A DNA stretch of 64,000 nucleotides from Pseudomonadota bacterium. Lineage in GTDB: Bacteria; Pseudomonadota; Alphaproteobacteria; Rhodospirillales; Magnetospirillaceae. Numbering within the stretch: the first letter of the stretch is position 1; each line of letters begins with the position of its first letter. The notes beneath the pieces are model-generated. The model was given only the letters and a program-made list of their open reading frames with translations, ran no database searches and was not told the origin of the DNA. Positions 44,745 to 56,671 of the stretch are shown here, piece after piece. A program made the position numbers and the translations under genes. Location: contig JAJZVW010000002.1 of NCBI GenBank assembly GCA_021847015.1, forward strand, positions 124,001-188,000. Reading direction: 5' to 3'.

Positions 44745-45824
44745 ATGAACCTGGACGCCCAGTTCGACAAGGTCCTCTACCGCTATGACGAGCTCAGGGA
44801 GCAATTGTCGTCGGGGGAAGGGCTCGATTCCCAATCCTTTGCCAAGGTATCGAAGGAATTCTCGGATCTCGGTCCGGTGGCGGAGGCCATCCGCGCGCTC
44901 AACAAGGCGCGCGCGGACATGGCCGAGGCCGAGGCGATGATGCAGGATGCCGGCGCCGATGCCGACATGCGGGCGCTGGCCGGGCAGGAATACTACGACC
45001 TCAAGGAACGGCTGCCGGCCATCGAGCGGGAGGTGCAGATCATGCTCCTTCCCCGGGACGAGGCGGACGAGAAGAATGCGATCATCGAGGTTCGCGCCGG
45101 CACCGGCGGCGAGGAAGCGTCCCTGTTCGCCGCCGAGCTGTTCCGCATGTATGAGCGCTATGCGGCGGTCCGCGGCTGGCGCTTCGAGACCCTGGAGCTG
45201 AACGAAACCGGCCTTGGCGGCGTCAAGGAGGCGGTGGCCGGAATCAGCGGGCGCGGCGTTTTCGCCCGCTTGAAGTTCGAATCGGGCGTCCACCGGGTGC
45301 AGCGCGTTCCCGTCACCGAGGCCGGCGGGCGCATCCACACCTCGGCGGCCACCGTGGCGGTGCTGCCCGAGGCGGAGGAGGTCGATGTCCAGATCGACGA
45401 CAAGGACCTGAGGATCGACGTCTTCCGCTCCCAGGGCGCCGGCGGCCAGCATGTCAACACCACGGATTCGGCCGTACGGATCACCCATCTGCCGACGGGC
45501 GTGGTCGTCAGTTGCCAGGACGAGAAAAGCCAGCACAAGAACAAGGCCAGGGCGATGAAAATTCTGCGCGCCCGTCTTTACGAACAGAGCCGCGCAGCCG
45601 CCGATGCGGAACGGTCGGCCAACCGGCGCAGCCAGGTCGGATCGGGCGATCGCTCGGAGCGCATCCGCACCTATAACTTCCCCCAGGGGCGGGTGACCGA
45701 TCACCGCATCAACCTGACCCTTTACAAGATCGAGGACGTCATGAAGGGCGAGGCCCTCGATGAGGTCATCGAAGCCCTTATCACCGCCGACCAGGCCCAG
45801 CGCCTGGCGGACATGGGGGGATGA
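44745..45824 (+). CDS. prfA: peptide chain release factor 1
   Basis: Recognises UAA/UAG stop codons and triggers peptide release. 359 aa with the GGQ loop in [20 protein letters not shown] (~residue 230), the catalytic Gln methylated by PrmC, and the PxT-type anticodon segment in [18 protein letters not shown]. Family length. The start ATG at 44745 follows a weak GACCCACGG stretch. The stop overlaps the prmC start (ATGA). Confidence 0.96.
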   Translation: MNLDAQFDKVLYRYDELREQLSSGEGLDSQSFAKVSKEFSDLGPVAEAIRALNKARADMAEAEAMMQDAGADADMRALAGQEYYDLKERLPAIEREVQIMLLPRDEADEKNAIIEVRAGTGGEEASLFAAELFRMYERYAAVRGWRFETLELNETGLGGVKEAVAGISGRGVFARLKFESGVHRVQRVPVTEAGGRIHTSAATVAVLPEAEEVDVQIDDKDLRIDVFRSQGAGGQHVNTTDSAVRITHLPTGVVVSCQDEKSQHKNKARAMKILRARLYEQSRAAADAERSANRRSQVGSGDRSERIRTYNFPQGRVTDHRINLTLYKIEDVMKGEALDEVIEALITADQAQRLADMGG

Positions 45825-46846
45825 TGGCGCCGCCCGCGATTTCTTCCACGCCCACGTCGCCATCCCGAGCCGAAAGCGAGGGATCGTTCAGGCCGGAAGT
45901 TTCCTCGGTCGCTTCGCTTCCTCGGGATGACAAGACCGCAACTTGGCCGAATGTCGGAGACGCCCTGCGCGCCGGAGCCGAGCGCCTGGCGGCGGCCGGC
46001 GTGGCCGAACCGCGCCTGGATGCGCGCCTTCTGGCAGCCGAAGCCCTGGGCCTGACGCCCCAGGAAATCTTCAGCCGGCCGGGGCGGGGGCTGACCCCGG
46101 CCGAGGCCGGGCGGCTTGATGCCCTGCTCGCGCGTCGGGCCGCCCGCGAGCCGGTGAGCCGCATTCTCGGCCGCCGCGGCTTCTGGACGCTTGAGCTTGC
46201 GCTCGGCCCCGACACCCTCGATCCCCGGCCGGACAGCGAGACGGTGATCGAGGCGGCCCTGGCGGAGCTTCCCGACCGCTGCGCTCCGCTCAATCTCCTG
46301 GATTTCGGCACCGGGTCGGGCTGCCTGCTGCTGGCGCTGCTGTCCGAGCTGCCGAACGCGCGTGGGCTGGGGGTGGACAAGAGCGCCGGAGCGCTGGACA
46401 TGGCCCGCGCCAATGCCGCCGTCGCCGGTCTGGCGGAGCGCGCAAATTTCATTCGCGGCGATTGGGGTAGGGGAATCGACGGAAGCTTCGATGTAATCGT
46501 CTCGAACCCTCCCTATATCTCCAATCAGGCGATCGCCGGCCTGGCCCCCGAGGTGGCGCTTTACGACCCACACCTCGCCCTGGCGGGCGGCGACGACGGA
46601 CTGGAGTGCTACCGGGCGTTGGCTCCCGACATCGCCCGCCTCCTTTGTCCCGGCGGAATCGCCGTGGTGGAGGTGGGCCAGGACCAGGCGCCGGCAGTGG
46701 CCGATGTGCTGGGTGCGGCCGGCCTCTACATCGGGGGGGTCCGAAGCGATCTGGCGGGCATGGACCGTTGCGTGGTCGCCGCCCGGGGCCGCCGATCGAT
46801 GGACGAAAAAATGTGTTGGAATGTCCCGGCTTACCCACTACGGTGA
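45821..46846 (+). CDS. prmC: release factor glutamine methyltransferase with a repeat-derived N-terminal insert
   Basis: Methylates the GGQ glutamine of release factors. 341 aa with [20 protein letters not shown] (family N-terminus, from ~residue 44), [15 protein letters not shown], and the catalytic [16 protein letters not shown] at 45821 or 45824 is fixed by the overlap with prfA. Residues ~13-37 are encoded by a copy of the dispersed palindromic repeat (45859-45932), read in frame. No in-frame ATG, GTG or TTG lies between the repeat and the family start, so the insert is probably translated. It would precede the folded domain and should be tolerated. Confidence 0.93.
   Translation: MMAPPAISSTPTSPSRAESEGSFRPEVSSVASLPRDDKTATWPNVGDALRAGAERLAAAGVAEPRLDARLLAAEALGLTPQEIFSRPGRGLTPAEAGRLDALLARRAAREPVSRILGRRGFWTLELALGPDTLDPRPDSETVIEAALAELPDRCAPLNLLDFGTGSGCLLLALLSELPNARGLGVDKSAGALDMARANAAVAGLAERANFIRGDWGRGIDGSFDVIVSNPPYISNQAIAGLAPEVALYDPHLALAGGDDGLECYRALAPDIARLLCPGGIAVVEVGQDQAPAVADVLGAAGLYIGGVRSDLAGMDRCVVAARGRRSMDEKMCWNVPAYPLR
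45859..45932. repeat. dispersed palindromic repeat inside prmC
   Basis: Starts CGCCATCCCGAGCCGAAAGC and ends CCTCGGGATGACA with inner GAGGGATCGTTCAGGCC. It is a member of the TGTCATCCCGA family seen in intergenic regions elsewhere in the window, but here lies between the prmC start codon and its conserved domain, with the frame kept open through it. Confidence 0.75.
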
Positions 46847-47019
46847 CGGGCGTCGAGCGCCATCGGTCCGAGGCCCGCGTCGAGCTTCCGGCTCCGCCCC
46901 TCCGAGCGCCGAACCGATCCCCCTATCGCCGCCTCTTCGTTGGAAGCGGTTCCGGCCGGTCTCCGGTCGCCAGGGATCGGATGTGAATGATCCGTATCAC
47001 GCAGGAAAAGGCAGGACCC

Positions 47020-47448
47020 GTGAACAATCCTAAGCAACGCTCCCGCGGCCGTGGCAACCCTAATGGCGGTGGCAATCCCCATGGTGGCGGCAGGCCCAGG
47101 CAATTCGGCGGCGGTGGTCGCAATCAAGTCTTCGATTCCAACGGTCCCGAAGGCCGCATCCGGGGCAACGCGCATCAGGTGATGGAGCGCTATCTGGCCA
47201 TGGCGCGCGATGCGTCATCCCAGGGCGACCGCGTCGCCGCCGAAAATTATTATCAGCACGCGGAACACTACTTCCGGCTGCTGAACGCCTACAATCAGAG
47301 CAACGGCCAGCGGCGTCCGCAGAACACCCCAACCCCGGCCGAGGACCAGATGGACCCCGCCGAGTCCGACGAGGACGAGGAGCAGGCGGCCGGTGCGTCC
47401 GACCCCGAGCAGGGGGCCGACGGGGCTTCCGAAGCCGTCGGAGCGTGA
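47020..47448 (+). CDS. DUF4167 family protein
   Basis: 142 aa, a short alphaproteobacterial family with unknown role. The N-terminal third is Gly/Asn/Arg-rich (NNPKQRSRGRGNPNGGGNP), the middle is the conserved DUF4167 core (GNAHQVMERYLAMARDASSQ, then DRVAAENYYQHAEHYFRLLN), and the tail is acidic. It resembles an RNA-binding-like basic tail joined to a TPR-like helix pair. GTG at 47020 is preferred since AAGGCAGGA precedes it and other members begin MNNNPKQR; an ATG at 46987 is possible. It sits between prmC and clpB, as in many alphaproteobacteria. Confidence 0.88.
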   Translation: MNNPKQRSRGRGNPNGGGNPHGGGRPRQFGGGGRNQVFDSNGPEGRIRGNAHQVMERYLAMARDASSQGDRVAAENYYQHAEHYFRLLNAYNQSNGQRRPQNTPTPAEDQMDPAESDEDEEQAAGASDPEQGADGASEAVGA

Positions 47449-47455
47449 CGACGTT

Positions 47456-47486
47456 CCGCGCGGCGCGCGAGTTGCGCGCCGCGCGG
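47456..47486. terminator. 13-bp GC hairpin between the DUF4167 gene and clpB
   Basis: CCGCGCGGCGCGC (47456-47468) and GCGCGCCGCGCGG (47474-47486) are perfect inverted repeats with loop GAGTT, 8 bp after the stop. No T-tract follows. The very stable stem may slow or stop transcription, or protect the 3' end of the upstream mRNA, separating the housekeeping run from clpB. Confidence 0.55.
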
Positions 47487-47570
47487 ACGCCTCCATATCT
47501 AAGCCCGGCACACGAGAGGTTTTGCCGCTGCCTCGAAGGGGCGGGAGAGCCTTGTCGCAAGGAGGGCTGA

Positions 47571-50162
<2,592 letters not shown>

Positions 50163-50177
50163 CCGTCCTGCGGCTGG

Positions 50178-50203
50178 TGCATATTAGCTATTCTTAATAT
50201 GCA
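50178..50203 (+). terminator. hairpin after clpB
   Basis: TGCATATTA (50178-50186) and TAATATGCA (50195-50203) form a perfect 9-bp stem with an 8-nt loop, 15 bp after the clpB stop. The stem is AT-rich and there is no T-tract, so termination would be weak. Confidence 0.35.
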
Positions 50204-50249
50204 AAGCCGCGGAGGCCTCGGAAATTGCAGGATGTCCCCACCCATGTTA

Positions 50250-50373
50250 GAAGGTCGCGATAACGGGGTAACCCGTTCGCACCGGATACGGCCGGCAGCC
50301 CAATCCCCCTCCCCCCCAATGGGGTGCCGGTCGCCACGCCCGGGGTCTCGCAAGAGGCCCCGGGCGTTTCTTT
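50250..50373 (+). ncRNA. candidate structured small RNA ending in a strong intrinsic terminator
   Basis: Between clpB and a convergent diguanylate cyclase gene lie three hairpins on the plus strand: AACGGG-GTAA-CCCGTT at about 50263-50278, CCGGCA...TGCCGG at about 50292-50330, and a 12-bp stem (50338-50349 with 50354-50365, loop GCAA, one G-U pair) followed by GTTTCTTT. The last is a textbook Rho-independent terminator. There is no reading frame of note. It may be a free small RNA or the end of the clpB transcript; no known RNA family was recognised. Confidence 0.45.
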
Positions 50374-50418
50374 GGTGCGCCGGGCTTGGCGTTCAGGCGG
50401 TGACCGCCGCGATCCGCG

Positions 50419-51627
50419 TCAGGACGCCGAAACGTTCAGGGCGAGTGGCGATCCGCCGCGGGGCGTAACGGCGACTCGGTTGCGGCCGGCCATTTTTGCC
50501 TTGTACATGGCCGCGTCGGCGCGGTTCAGGACATCCTGGAACGAAGCGCCGGCGTTCCAGGCCGCCATCCCGATGCTGGCGGTGATGCGCACCGGTTCGC
50601 CGCTCTCCAACACTACCGCGGACGCCGAGGCCGCTTGCCGCAGACGTTCGGCGACCTCGGCGGCGGTGTCCTGGTCGGTTTCCGGCAACACGACGGCGAA
50701 CTCCTCGCCGCCCAGCCGGCCGACCACGTCGACGTCACGCACTGTCGCGGCCATGATGCGTGCGAATTCGTGGATGACATGGTCCCCCGTCGCATGGCCC
50801 CACGTATCGTTGATCCGCTTGAAGTGGTCGATGTCGGCGACCAGGACGGACAGTGGGTGGCCGAAGCGGTGGGCGCGGTTCACCTCCTCGGCGCCGCGTT
50901 CGAACAGCCGGCGGCGGTTGGCGAGGCCGGACAGGGGGTCGGTGGCTGCCAGGTGGCGCAGCTCGCCATTGAAGGCATCGTTGCACATCAGCACGAAAGC
51001 CACCGTTCCCATGGTGGCGGCAACGTACACCAACAGCAGGAATCCCTTTTCCACCCACCCGGCGGAATCGTCGGGGATGGGCTGGCCCATCCCTTTCAGC
51101 GACAGGGCAAGGCGGGCGAGGAGGGCAATGCCCACGGCCAAGGCGGCGACGCCCGCGATGACGTGGGCCGAACCCGGCAGCCGGTAGCGCACCAGCAATT
51201 CGAAGACAAGCATCCCAAGGATCGCGACGAGGGCGGAGCTGACGACGACGCGCACGCCCATGAGATCGTGGGGGACGAACGCGAAATACGATGTGCCGGC
51301 CAGGACCAGCCCCACGATGGCGGTGGGAAGGCCGAGCCCGTGCGCCTTGCCCTGGAGTATGCGTGCCGCGACGTAGTTGGTGTAGAAGCCGGCCACGCCC
51401 AGGCCGTCGGCCAGCACAATGGTTGGCCCAAGTGTAAATCCCCGCGCGGCGACCAGCGCGAACGCCAAGGCTACCATCACCTTGCCGTAACTGAATATCT
51501 GCATGGACTGCGAGATGGTTCGCGGGTAGCCGTGCGCCGCCAAGAGAATCGCCGCGGAAATGGCGAAGCCATTGAGCGCGATCAGCAGGGCGACAAGTTG
51601 TGGGTTGGGATCAAGCACGGGGTCCAT
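50419..51627 (-). CDS. membrane-bound diguanylate cyclase
   Basis: 402 aa. About six hydrophobic helices (~residues 10-210) precede a C-terminal GGDEF domain: DPLSGLANRRRLFERGAEEV, DIDHFKRINDTWGHATGD, and the active site RLGGEEFAVVLPE (GGEEF). It should make c-di-GMP; the inhibitory RxxD site does not appear. ATG at 51627 (MDPVLDPNPQLVALL) is preferred because the first helix begins there. It is divergent from menE and shares a 149-bp spacer. Confidence 0.88.
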   Translation of the reverse strand: MDPVLDPNPQLVALLIALNGFAISAAILLAAHGYPRTISQSMQIFSYGKVMVALAFALVAARGFTLGPTIVLADGLGVAGFYTNYVAARILQGKAHGLGLPTAIVGLVLAGTSYFAFVPHDLMGVRVVVSSALVAILGMLVFELLVRYRLPGSAHVIAGVAALAVGIALLARLALSLKGMGQPIPDDSAGWVEKGFLLLVYVAATMGTVAFVLMCNDAFNGELRHLAATDPLSGLANRRRLFERGAEEVNRAHRFGHPLSVLVADIDHFKRINDTWGHATGDHVIHEFARIMAATVRDVDVVGRLGGEEFAVVLPETDQDTAAEVAERLRQAASASAVVLESGEPVRITASIGMAAWNAGASFQDVLNRADAAMYKAKMAGRNRVAVTPRGGSPLALNVSAS

Positions 51628-51776
51628 CCGGCAGTGCACTGGGGATGTGTACCGCATACGCCCCCTGTGCGTCATCCGTCGAAGCTGCCGGGCGGGAATG
51701 TCCGGCGGTTTGGCGCTATGATCGGCCGGGAAGACGTGGAGGAGCGCTCACGGGAAGCGGCCGAGCGGAGGATGGC

Positions 51777-53171
51777 GTGAATCTTGTGCATGTGGGGTCC
51801 GCGGGCGAGGTGGGCATGGACCTTGCCGGCCGGGCGGCGGGCGTAGCCGCGTTGCTGGGGCGGATGGGGGTGGTCCCGGGACGTCCCGTCGCCGTCCGGA
51901 CCGGCTCGGCGTTGGCGTTGGCGCTGCTGGCACGGGCCGCGCCGGCCGTGGGGGTCGCGCTGTTCCCCATTGATCCCGACCTGCCCGAGGCGGCTGTCGG
52001 CGACCTGCTCGACACGGCCGCAATCCGCCATGTGGTGGCCGAGCGCCCGCTGGCCGGCCGCACCACGATTCCCGTCGCCGACGTGTTGGCCGCCCGGGCG
52101 CTGCCACCCGTTTCCCCGCGCCTCGCGGGCGCGGACATCGCCCTTCTGATCGCCACCAGCGGCAGCACCGGCCAGCCGAAAGCCGCGATGCTGACCGAGG
52201 ATAACCTGCGCGCCGCCGCCGCCGCTTCGGCGCGGGTACTGCCCCTGGGACCCGGCGACAGGTGGCTGGCCTGTCTGCCGCTGTTCCATATCGGCGGGTA
52301 TTCCATCCTGTCGCGCTGTGTCCGCGCCGGCGCCGGCATCGTTCTCCACGAACGCTTCGATCCCCAGGCCGTCGCCGCGACCCTGAGTCGGCACGCCGTG
52401 AGCCATGTCTCGCTGGTTCCGGCGATGCTGGCCCGGTTGCTGGATGGGGTGGGGGATGCGCCTCCGCCTCCGGCGCTGCGGCACGTCCTGATCGGCGGGG
52501 CGGCGCTGTCCCAGGCCTTGGCCGAACGGGCGTCGGCCGCCGGCTGGCCGATTCGGCCCAGCTACGGCATGACCGAGACGGCCTCCCAACTGGCGACCCT
52601 GGCCGAATTGCGCCCCGGCTGGCGGCGGGGGATGGTCGGACCGCCCCTGCCCGGCGCCCAGGTCGCCTTCGATGGGGCCGGCCGGCTGATGGTGCGCGGT
52701 CCGATGGTGATGGCCGGCTACGCCAATCCGGCGCTCCGCCCGGGGGAGGGACTGTCGGACGGGTGGTTCGTCACCAACGATCTCGGCGAGTTCACCGAGG
52801 CGGGCGAGTTGATCGTCCACGGGCGTGCCGACGACATGCTGGTGAGCGGGGGGAAAACCATCAGCCCGCATATGGTCGAGGATATGCTGGCGCGCTGCCC
52901 GGATATCGGCGCCGTTGCGGTCACCGGCCGCGGCGATCCGGCCTGGGGGGACGTTCTGGTCGCCATCTTTACCGGCGCCGTCGCGGCGGATGCCCTGTTG
53001 GCGTGGTGCCGGGAGTCCATCCCCGCGCCGTGGCGCCCACGGCGTGCCCTGAAGATTCCGGCCCTGCCGCTGACCGCCAGCGGCAAGCTGGACCGCAAGG
53101 CGCTACGCCGTCTGGCGGAAGGGGACGAGGCCGATTCCGGCTCCGGCGGGGAGCCGCAGCCGGCCGGCTGA
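51777..53171 (+). CDS. menE: o-succinylbenzoate-CoA ligase
   Basis: Adenylate-forming ligase that activates o-succinylbenzoate in menaquinone synthesis. 464 aa with ATP loop LLIATSGSTGQPKAAMLTE, LPLFHIGGY, SYGMTETASQ, GWFVTNDLGEF and the C-terminal LTASGKLDRKAL with its catalytic Lys. GTG at 51777 follows GCGGAGGATGGC. It is the only men gene on the plus strand: it converges on menC and their 3' ends overlap by 69 bp. Substrate assignment rests on this context, as CoA ligases are hard to tell apart by motif. Confidence 0.9.
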   Translation: MNLVHVGSAGEVGMDLAGRAAGVAALLGRMGVVPGRPVAVRTGSALALALLARAAPAVGVALFPIDPDLPEAAVGDLLDTAAIRHVVAERPLAGRTTIPVADVLAARALPPVSPRLAGADIALLIATSGSTGQPKAAMLTEDNLRAAAAASARVLPLGPGDRWLACLPLFHIGGYSILSRCVRAGAGIVLHERFDPQAVAATLSRHAVSHVSLVPAMLARLLDGVGDAPPPPALRHVLIGGAALSQALAERASAAGWPIRPSYGMTETASQLATLAELRPGWRRGMVGPPLPGAQVAFDGAGRLMVRGPMVMAGYANPALRPGEGLSDGWFVTNDLGEFTEAGELIVHGRADDMLVSGGKTISPHMVEDMLARCPDIGAVAVTGRGDPAWGDVLVAIFTGAVAADALLAWCRESIPAPWRPRRALKIPALPLTASGKLDRKALRRLAEGDEADSGSGGEPQPAG

Positions 53172-54149
53172 CAGCGCCGGCCTCGGCGCTACGTCCGCGC
53201 CCAGCCAGTCCAGCGTGGCGAGCCCGTGCGCCGGTCCTTCGCCCAGGGCGGCGGCGAGGTGGGCGGCGGCGGTGACGCCGATGGCGCTGTCCAGGCTGGA
53301 GGTCACCACCGTTTCGATGCCTTTCGCCCGCGCTCTCCGCGCCAGCGCCAGTGCGGCCAGCGGGCCGCCCAGCGCCGTCGGTTTCAGCACCAGCCGGCGG
53401 ACCGCCTGGGAAGCAAGAGCCGCATCGGCGTCCGATGGCACGGACTCGTCCAGCGCCAGCGGGAACGGAACGCGCGCCTGAAGGCGCCCGAGAGCGTCGA
53501 AATCGGGGGCCGCCAGGGGGTCCTCCACCGCCTCGACCGGCAGATCGGCCACCGCCGCAAGAAAGCCTGCGGCGTCGTCTTCGCTCCATGCCCGGTTCGC
53601 GTCCAGGCGAAAGCGCAACGCGGTCACCTCCTCGGCCAGCCGCCGCAGATCGCGTGCCTCCTCCCGCCAATCGCCGATGCCGACCTTGACCTTGGCCACG
53701 CCGAAACCGGCGTCCTGCGCTCCGCGCGCCCGCGCGGCGCAATGGGCGTCGAGCGTCCCCAAGACGGCGTTGACCATCACGGATGTCGCGTCGGTCCCGG
53801 GGGACAGGTGGCCCGCGAGGGGCAGTCCACGGCGGCGCGCGTCCAAATCCAAGAGCGCCGTCTCAAGGCCGCAGCGGGCGGCCGGACAGGAGGGTAGGGC
53901 AAGGCCAGCCAGGGCGCGGCCGAGGGGTTGGCCGGGAAGTCGCGCCACGGCGCCGGTCAGCGCTGCCAGGGCAGCCGTCAAGTCTTCGGTCCGTCCCGGC
54001 AGCGGTGCGCAATCCCCCCAGCCGGCGGTTCCGCCCTCGGCCATGACCCGCACCAGCACGCCGGACCGTTCGGCGAGCGTCAGGCCCGCATCCACCCATG
54101 GCCGCACCAGCGGAAGCCGGTAGGGATGGAACGTTGCGGCGGCAATCAC
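53103..54149 (-). CDS. menC: o-succinylbenzoate synthase
   Basis: Enolase-superfamily dehydratase. 348 aa with VAKVKVGIGDWREEARDL (catalytic Lys pair), FRLDANRAWS (Asp), VEAVEDPLAAP (Glu), LALDESVP (Asp), and LVLKPTALGG (Lys). These are the metal ligands and acid/base Lys residues of MenC. GTG at 54149 lies 8 bp after the menB stop; no good ribosome site is seen, so coupling with menB is likely. It is the last gene of the nos-men operon and overlaps the end of menE. Confidence 0.9.
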   Translation of the reverse strand: MIAAATFHPYRLPLVRPWVDAGLTLAERSGVLVRVMAEGGTAGWGDCAPLPGRTEDLTAALAALTGAVARLPGQPLGRALAGLALPSCPAARCGLETALLDLDARRRGLPLAGHLSPGTDATSVMVNAVLGTLDAHCAARARGAQDAGFGVAKVKVGIGDWREEARDLRRLAEEVTALRFRLDANRAWSEDDAAGFLAAVADLPVEAVEDPLAAPDFDALGRLQARVPFPLALDESVPSDADAALASQAVRRLVLKPTALGGPLAALALARRARAKGIETVVTSSLDSAIGVTAAAHLAAALGEGPAHGLATLDWLGADVAPRPALSAGRLRLPAGAGIGLVPFRQTA

Positions 54150-54157
54150 GGGGACGC

Positions 54158-54991
54158 TCAGGGACGGCGGGGAAACCGGCCGAAATCGGGGGGGCGCTTC
54201 TCGTTGAAGGCGTTGCGGCCCTCCTGGCCTTCCTCGGTCATGTAGAAGAGCGCGGTGGCATTGCCCGCCAGCTCCTGGATGCCGGCCAGCCCGTCGGTGT
54301 CGGCGTTGAATCCGGCCTTCAGCACCCGGAGCGCGGTCGGCGACAGTTGCAGCATCTCCCGGCACCAGGCCACCGTCTCCTCCTCCAACCGGTCGAGCGG
54401 CACCACCGTGTTCACCAGTCCCATCTCCAACGCCTGCCGCGCGTCGTATTGCCGGCACAGGAACCAGATCTCCTTCGCCTTCTTCAGTCCCACCGTCCGC
54501 GCCATCAGGCCGGCGCCCAGGCCCGCATCGAAACTGCCGACCTTGGGCCCGGTCTGGCCGAAGCGGGCGTTGTCGGCGGCGATGGTGAGGTCGCAGACCA
54601 GATGCAGGACGTTGCCGCCGCCGACGGCCCAGCCCGCCACCATCGCCACCACGGGCTTGGGCAGGGTGCGGATCATCCGTTGCAGATCGAGCGCGTTGAG
54701 GTGGCTGACCCCGGCCTTGTCCCGATATCCGCCATCGTCGCCCCGGACCTTCTGGTCGCCGCCGGCGCAGAAGGCCTCGTTGCCGACGCCGGTAAGGATG
54801 ATCGCTCCGATGTCATGGTCGAGGCGCGCCATGTGCAGCGCCGTCATGATCTCCTCCAGCGTCTCGGGGCGGAAGGCGTTGCGCACATGGGGACGGTTGA
54901 TGGCGATGCGGGCTATCCCGTCGCAGGTGTCGAACAGGATGTCGGTGAACGCGGTCCCCGGAACCGGGGACCAGGCGGCGGGGGAAACCAT
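54158..54991 (-). CDS. menB: 1,4-dihydroxy-2-naphthoyl-CoA synthase
   Basis: Crotonase-fold cyclase closing the naphthoquinone ring. 277 aa, with [60 protein letters not shown] and [14 protein letters not shown], all diagnostic of MenB. ATG at 54991 follows ACAAGGAGCTTAACGGG, a strong site. It begins 4 bp after menD and ends 8 bp before menC. Confidence 0.96.
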   Translation of the reverse strand: MVSPAAWSPVPGTAFTDILFDTCDGIARIAINRPHVRNAFRPETLEEIMTALHMARLDHDIGAIILTGVGNEAFCAGGDQKVRGDDGGYRDKAGVSHLNALDLQRMIRTLPKPVVAMVAGWAVGGGNVLHLVCDLTIAADNARFGQTGPKVGSFDAGLGAGLMARTVGLKKAKEIWFLCRQYDARQALEMGLVNTVVPLDRLEEETVAWCREMLQLSPTALRVLKAGFNADTDGLAGIQELAGNATALFYMTEEGQEGRNAFNEKRPPDFGRFPRRP

Positions 54992-54995
54992 CCCG

Positions 54996-56669
54996 TTAAG
55001 CTCCTTGTTTGCAAGCGGCGAGAAACGAGCGGATGCGCGTCGTGCTGAGGGTGCGGTCCACCGGCATCCGCACGACCAGGGTCTGCCCGCTCTCAAGGCC
55101 GGCGAGCACCGCTGCGGCCGCCGCGCCGACCGTTTCGGCGACGACATAGTCCAGGTGGTAGCCGCGGGCGATGGCCTCCATCTCGACCCGTTGCGGGGTA
55201 AGCCAGCCAGCCTCGAATTCCGGCAACTCCGCCTGGGCGAGGTGGTCGAAAATTCCCCCGCCGCCATTGTCGAGCACCAGGATGACCATGTCGGCCGTCC
55301 GCGCCAAGGCCAGTCCGCCGACGTCGTGGAGAAAGGTGAGGTCGCCGACCACCGCCACCGTCGGTCCCCGCATGGCGGCGATGCCGAAGGCCGTGGACAG
55401 GTTGCCGTCGATCCCGCTGACGCCGCGGTTGCCGAAAAGCCCAAGGCGCCTTTGGCCGCGTCCCGCAAACCAATCGGCGGCGCGCACCGTCAGGGAATTC
55501 CCCAGGAACAGGGCGGTATCCTCGGGAAGCGCCGCGGCGAGGGTGCGCAGGACCGATCCTTCGAATGGCGCCTCGCCCTCGCAAGCCTGGGCCGCGAGGG
55601 TGGCGACGCCGCAGTCGCGGGCGAGCCAGTCGGCGCTCCAGGCCGAAGGGGCGGGCGTCAATCCCGTGAGGGCGTCGCAGAGAAGGCCGGGATCCACCTC
55701 GGCGAGATGGGTGGCCGTGCCGACCGGATCGGCCGGCCGCCCGTGGCCGGTCACCACGATCTGCGGACGCCCGCGACAGCGTGTCAGATAGTCGGCGGCT
55801 GCGCGGGAGATCGGCATGCCGCCGAAGCGCAGAACCCATTCGGCCTTGGGCGCGTCGCGCAGCGTCGATTCGGGGTGCGCCAGGATCAGCTCCGGCCCGC
55901 TGCCCGAGAACCGCAGCCCCGACAGGGCATCCGCCAGCACCGGCACGCCCAGGCGGACGGCCAGGGCCGCCACCGCCGCGCGGAACCCGTCCCCGAGGTT
56001 GTCGGGGCCGCAAAGGATGATCCCGCGCCGTCCTGAAAGCTCGCTGGCCAGGGTGGTGACGGTCCCGGCGGAGGGCGCCAGGGCCCCGGTGAGGCGAATG
56101 GGCGGCGGTTCCGAGTCGGGAGGCACCGGGGCGGACGGGACCAAGGGTTCGCGCAAGGGGATGTTGACGTGGACGGGGCCGGGAAGCGGTCCCAGTGCCC
56201 GCATCAGCAGGCGGGCGGCCAAGCCCGGCAGCCAGGCCCGGCTGTCGTCGGCGGGCGGCAATTGGTGGAAGGCGCGGACATGGTCGCCGAACAGCGCGAC
56301 CTGGCTCATGGTCTGGTTGGCGCCGCAATCCTGCAATTCCGGCGGGCGGTCGGCGGACAGCAGCAGCAGCGGCACCCGGGCCATGTCGGCTTCGACCACG
56401 GCGGGATACCAATTGGCCACCGCCGAACCCGATGTAGCGATCACCGCCACGGGCACGCCTTCAGCCTTGGCCATGCCCAGGGCGAAGAAGGCGGCGCTGC
56501 GTTCGTCGAGCACCACGCGGGCGTCGATCCCCGGATGGCGAAGCGCTGCCAGGGCCAGGGGGGTAGAGCGTGAGCCGGGGGACAGGACCGCCCGGCGGAG
56601 CCCGCGGGCGGCGAGGGCGTCCAAGAGCGTCCAGGCCCAGCGGAAGTTGGTGTCGGCTCCCCCGGTCAT
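54996..56669 (-). CDS. menD: SEPHCHC synthase (MenD)
   Basis: Thiamine-diphosphate enzyme joining isochorismate and 2-oxoglutarate. 557 aa. N-terminal [21 protein letters not shown] with [17 protein letters not shown] (Glu for ThDP activation), [38 protein letters not shown], and the ThDP loop [19 protein letters not shown]. Family length. ATG at 56669 is 2 bp past the menF stop; a longer frame reads into menF out of register. Confidence 0.96.
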   Translation of the reverse strand: MTGGADTNFRWAWTLLDALAARGLRRAVLSPGSRSTPLALAALRHPGIDARVVLDERSAAFFALGMAKAEGVPVAVIATSGSAVANWYPAVVEADMARVPLLLLSADRPPELQDCGANQTMSQVALFGDHVRAFHQLPPADDSRAWLPGLAARLLMRALGPLPGPVHVNIPLREPLVPSAPVPPDSEPPPIRLTGALAPSAGTVTTLASELSGRRGIILCGPDNLGDGFRAAVAALAVRLGVPVLADALSGLRFSGSGPELILAHPESTLRDAPKAEWVLRFGGMPISRAAADYLTRCRGRPQIVVTGHGRPADPVGTATHLAEVDPGLLCDALTGLTPAPSAWSADWLARDCGVATLAAQACEGEAPFEGSVLRTLAAALPEDTALFLGNSLTVRAADWFAGRGQRRLGLFGNRGVSGIDGNLSTAFGIAAMRGPTVAVVGDLTFLHDVGGLALARTADMVILVLDNGGGGIFDHLAQAELPEFEAGWLTPQRVEMEAIARGYHLDYVVAETVGAAAAAVLAGLESGQTLVVRMPVDRTLSTTRIRSFLAACKQGA

Positions 56670-56671
56670 CC

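Noticed and set aside
46847-47019. Possible small gene between prmC and the DUF4167 gene
   Set aside because: Frames here are short, lack ribosome sites and match nothing; the stretch looks like plain spacer.
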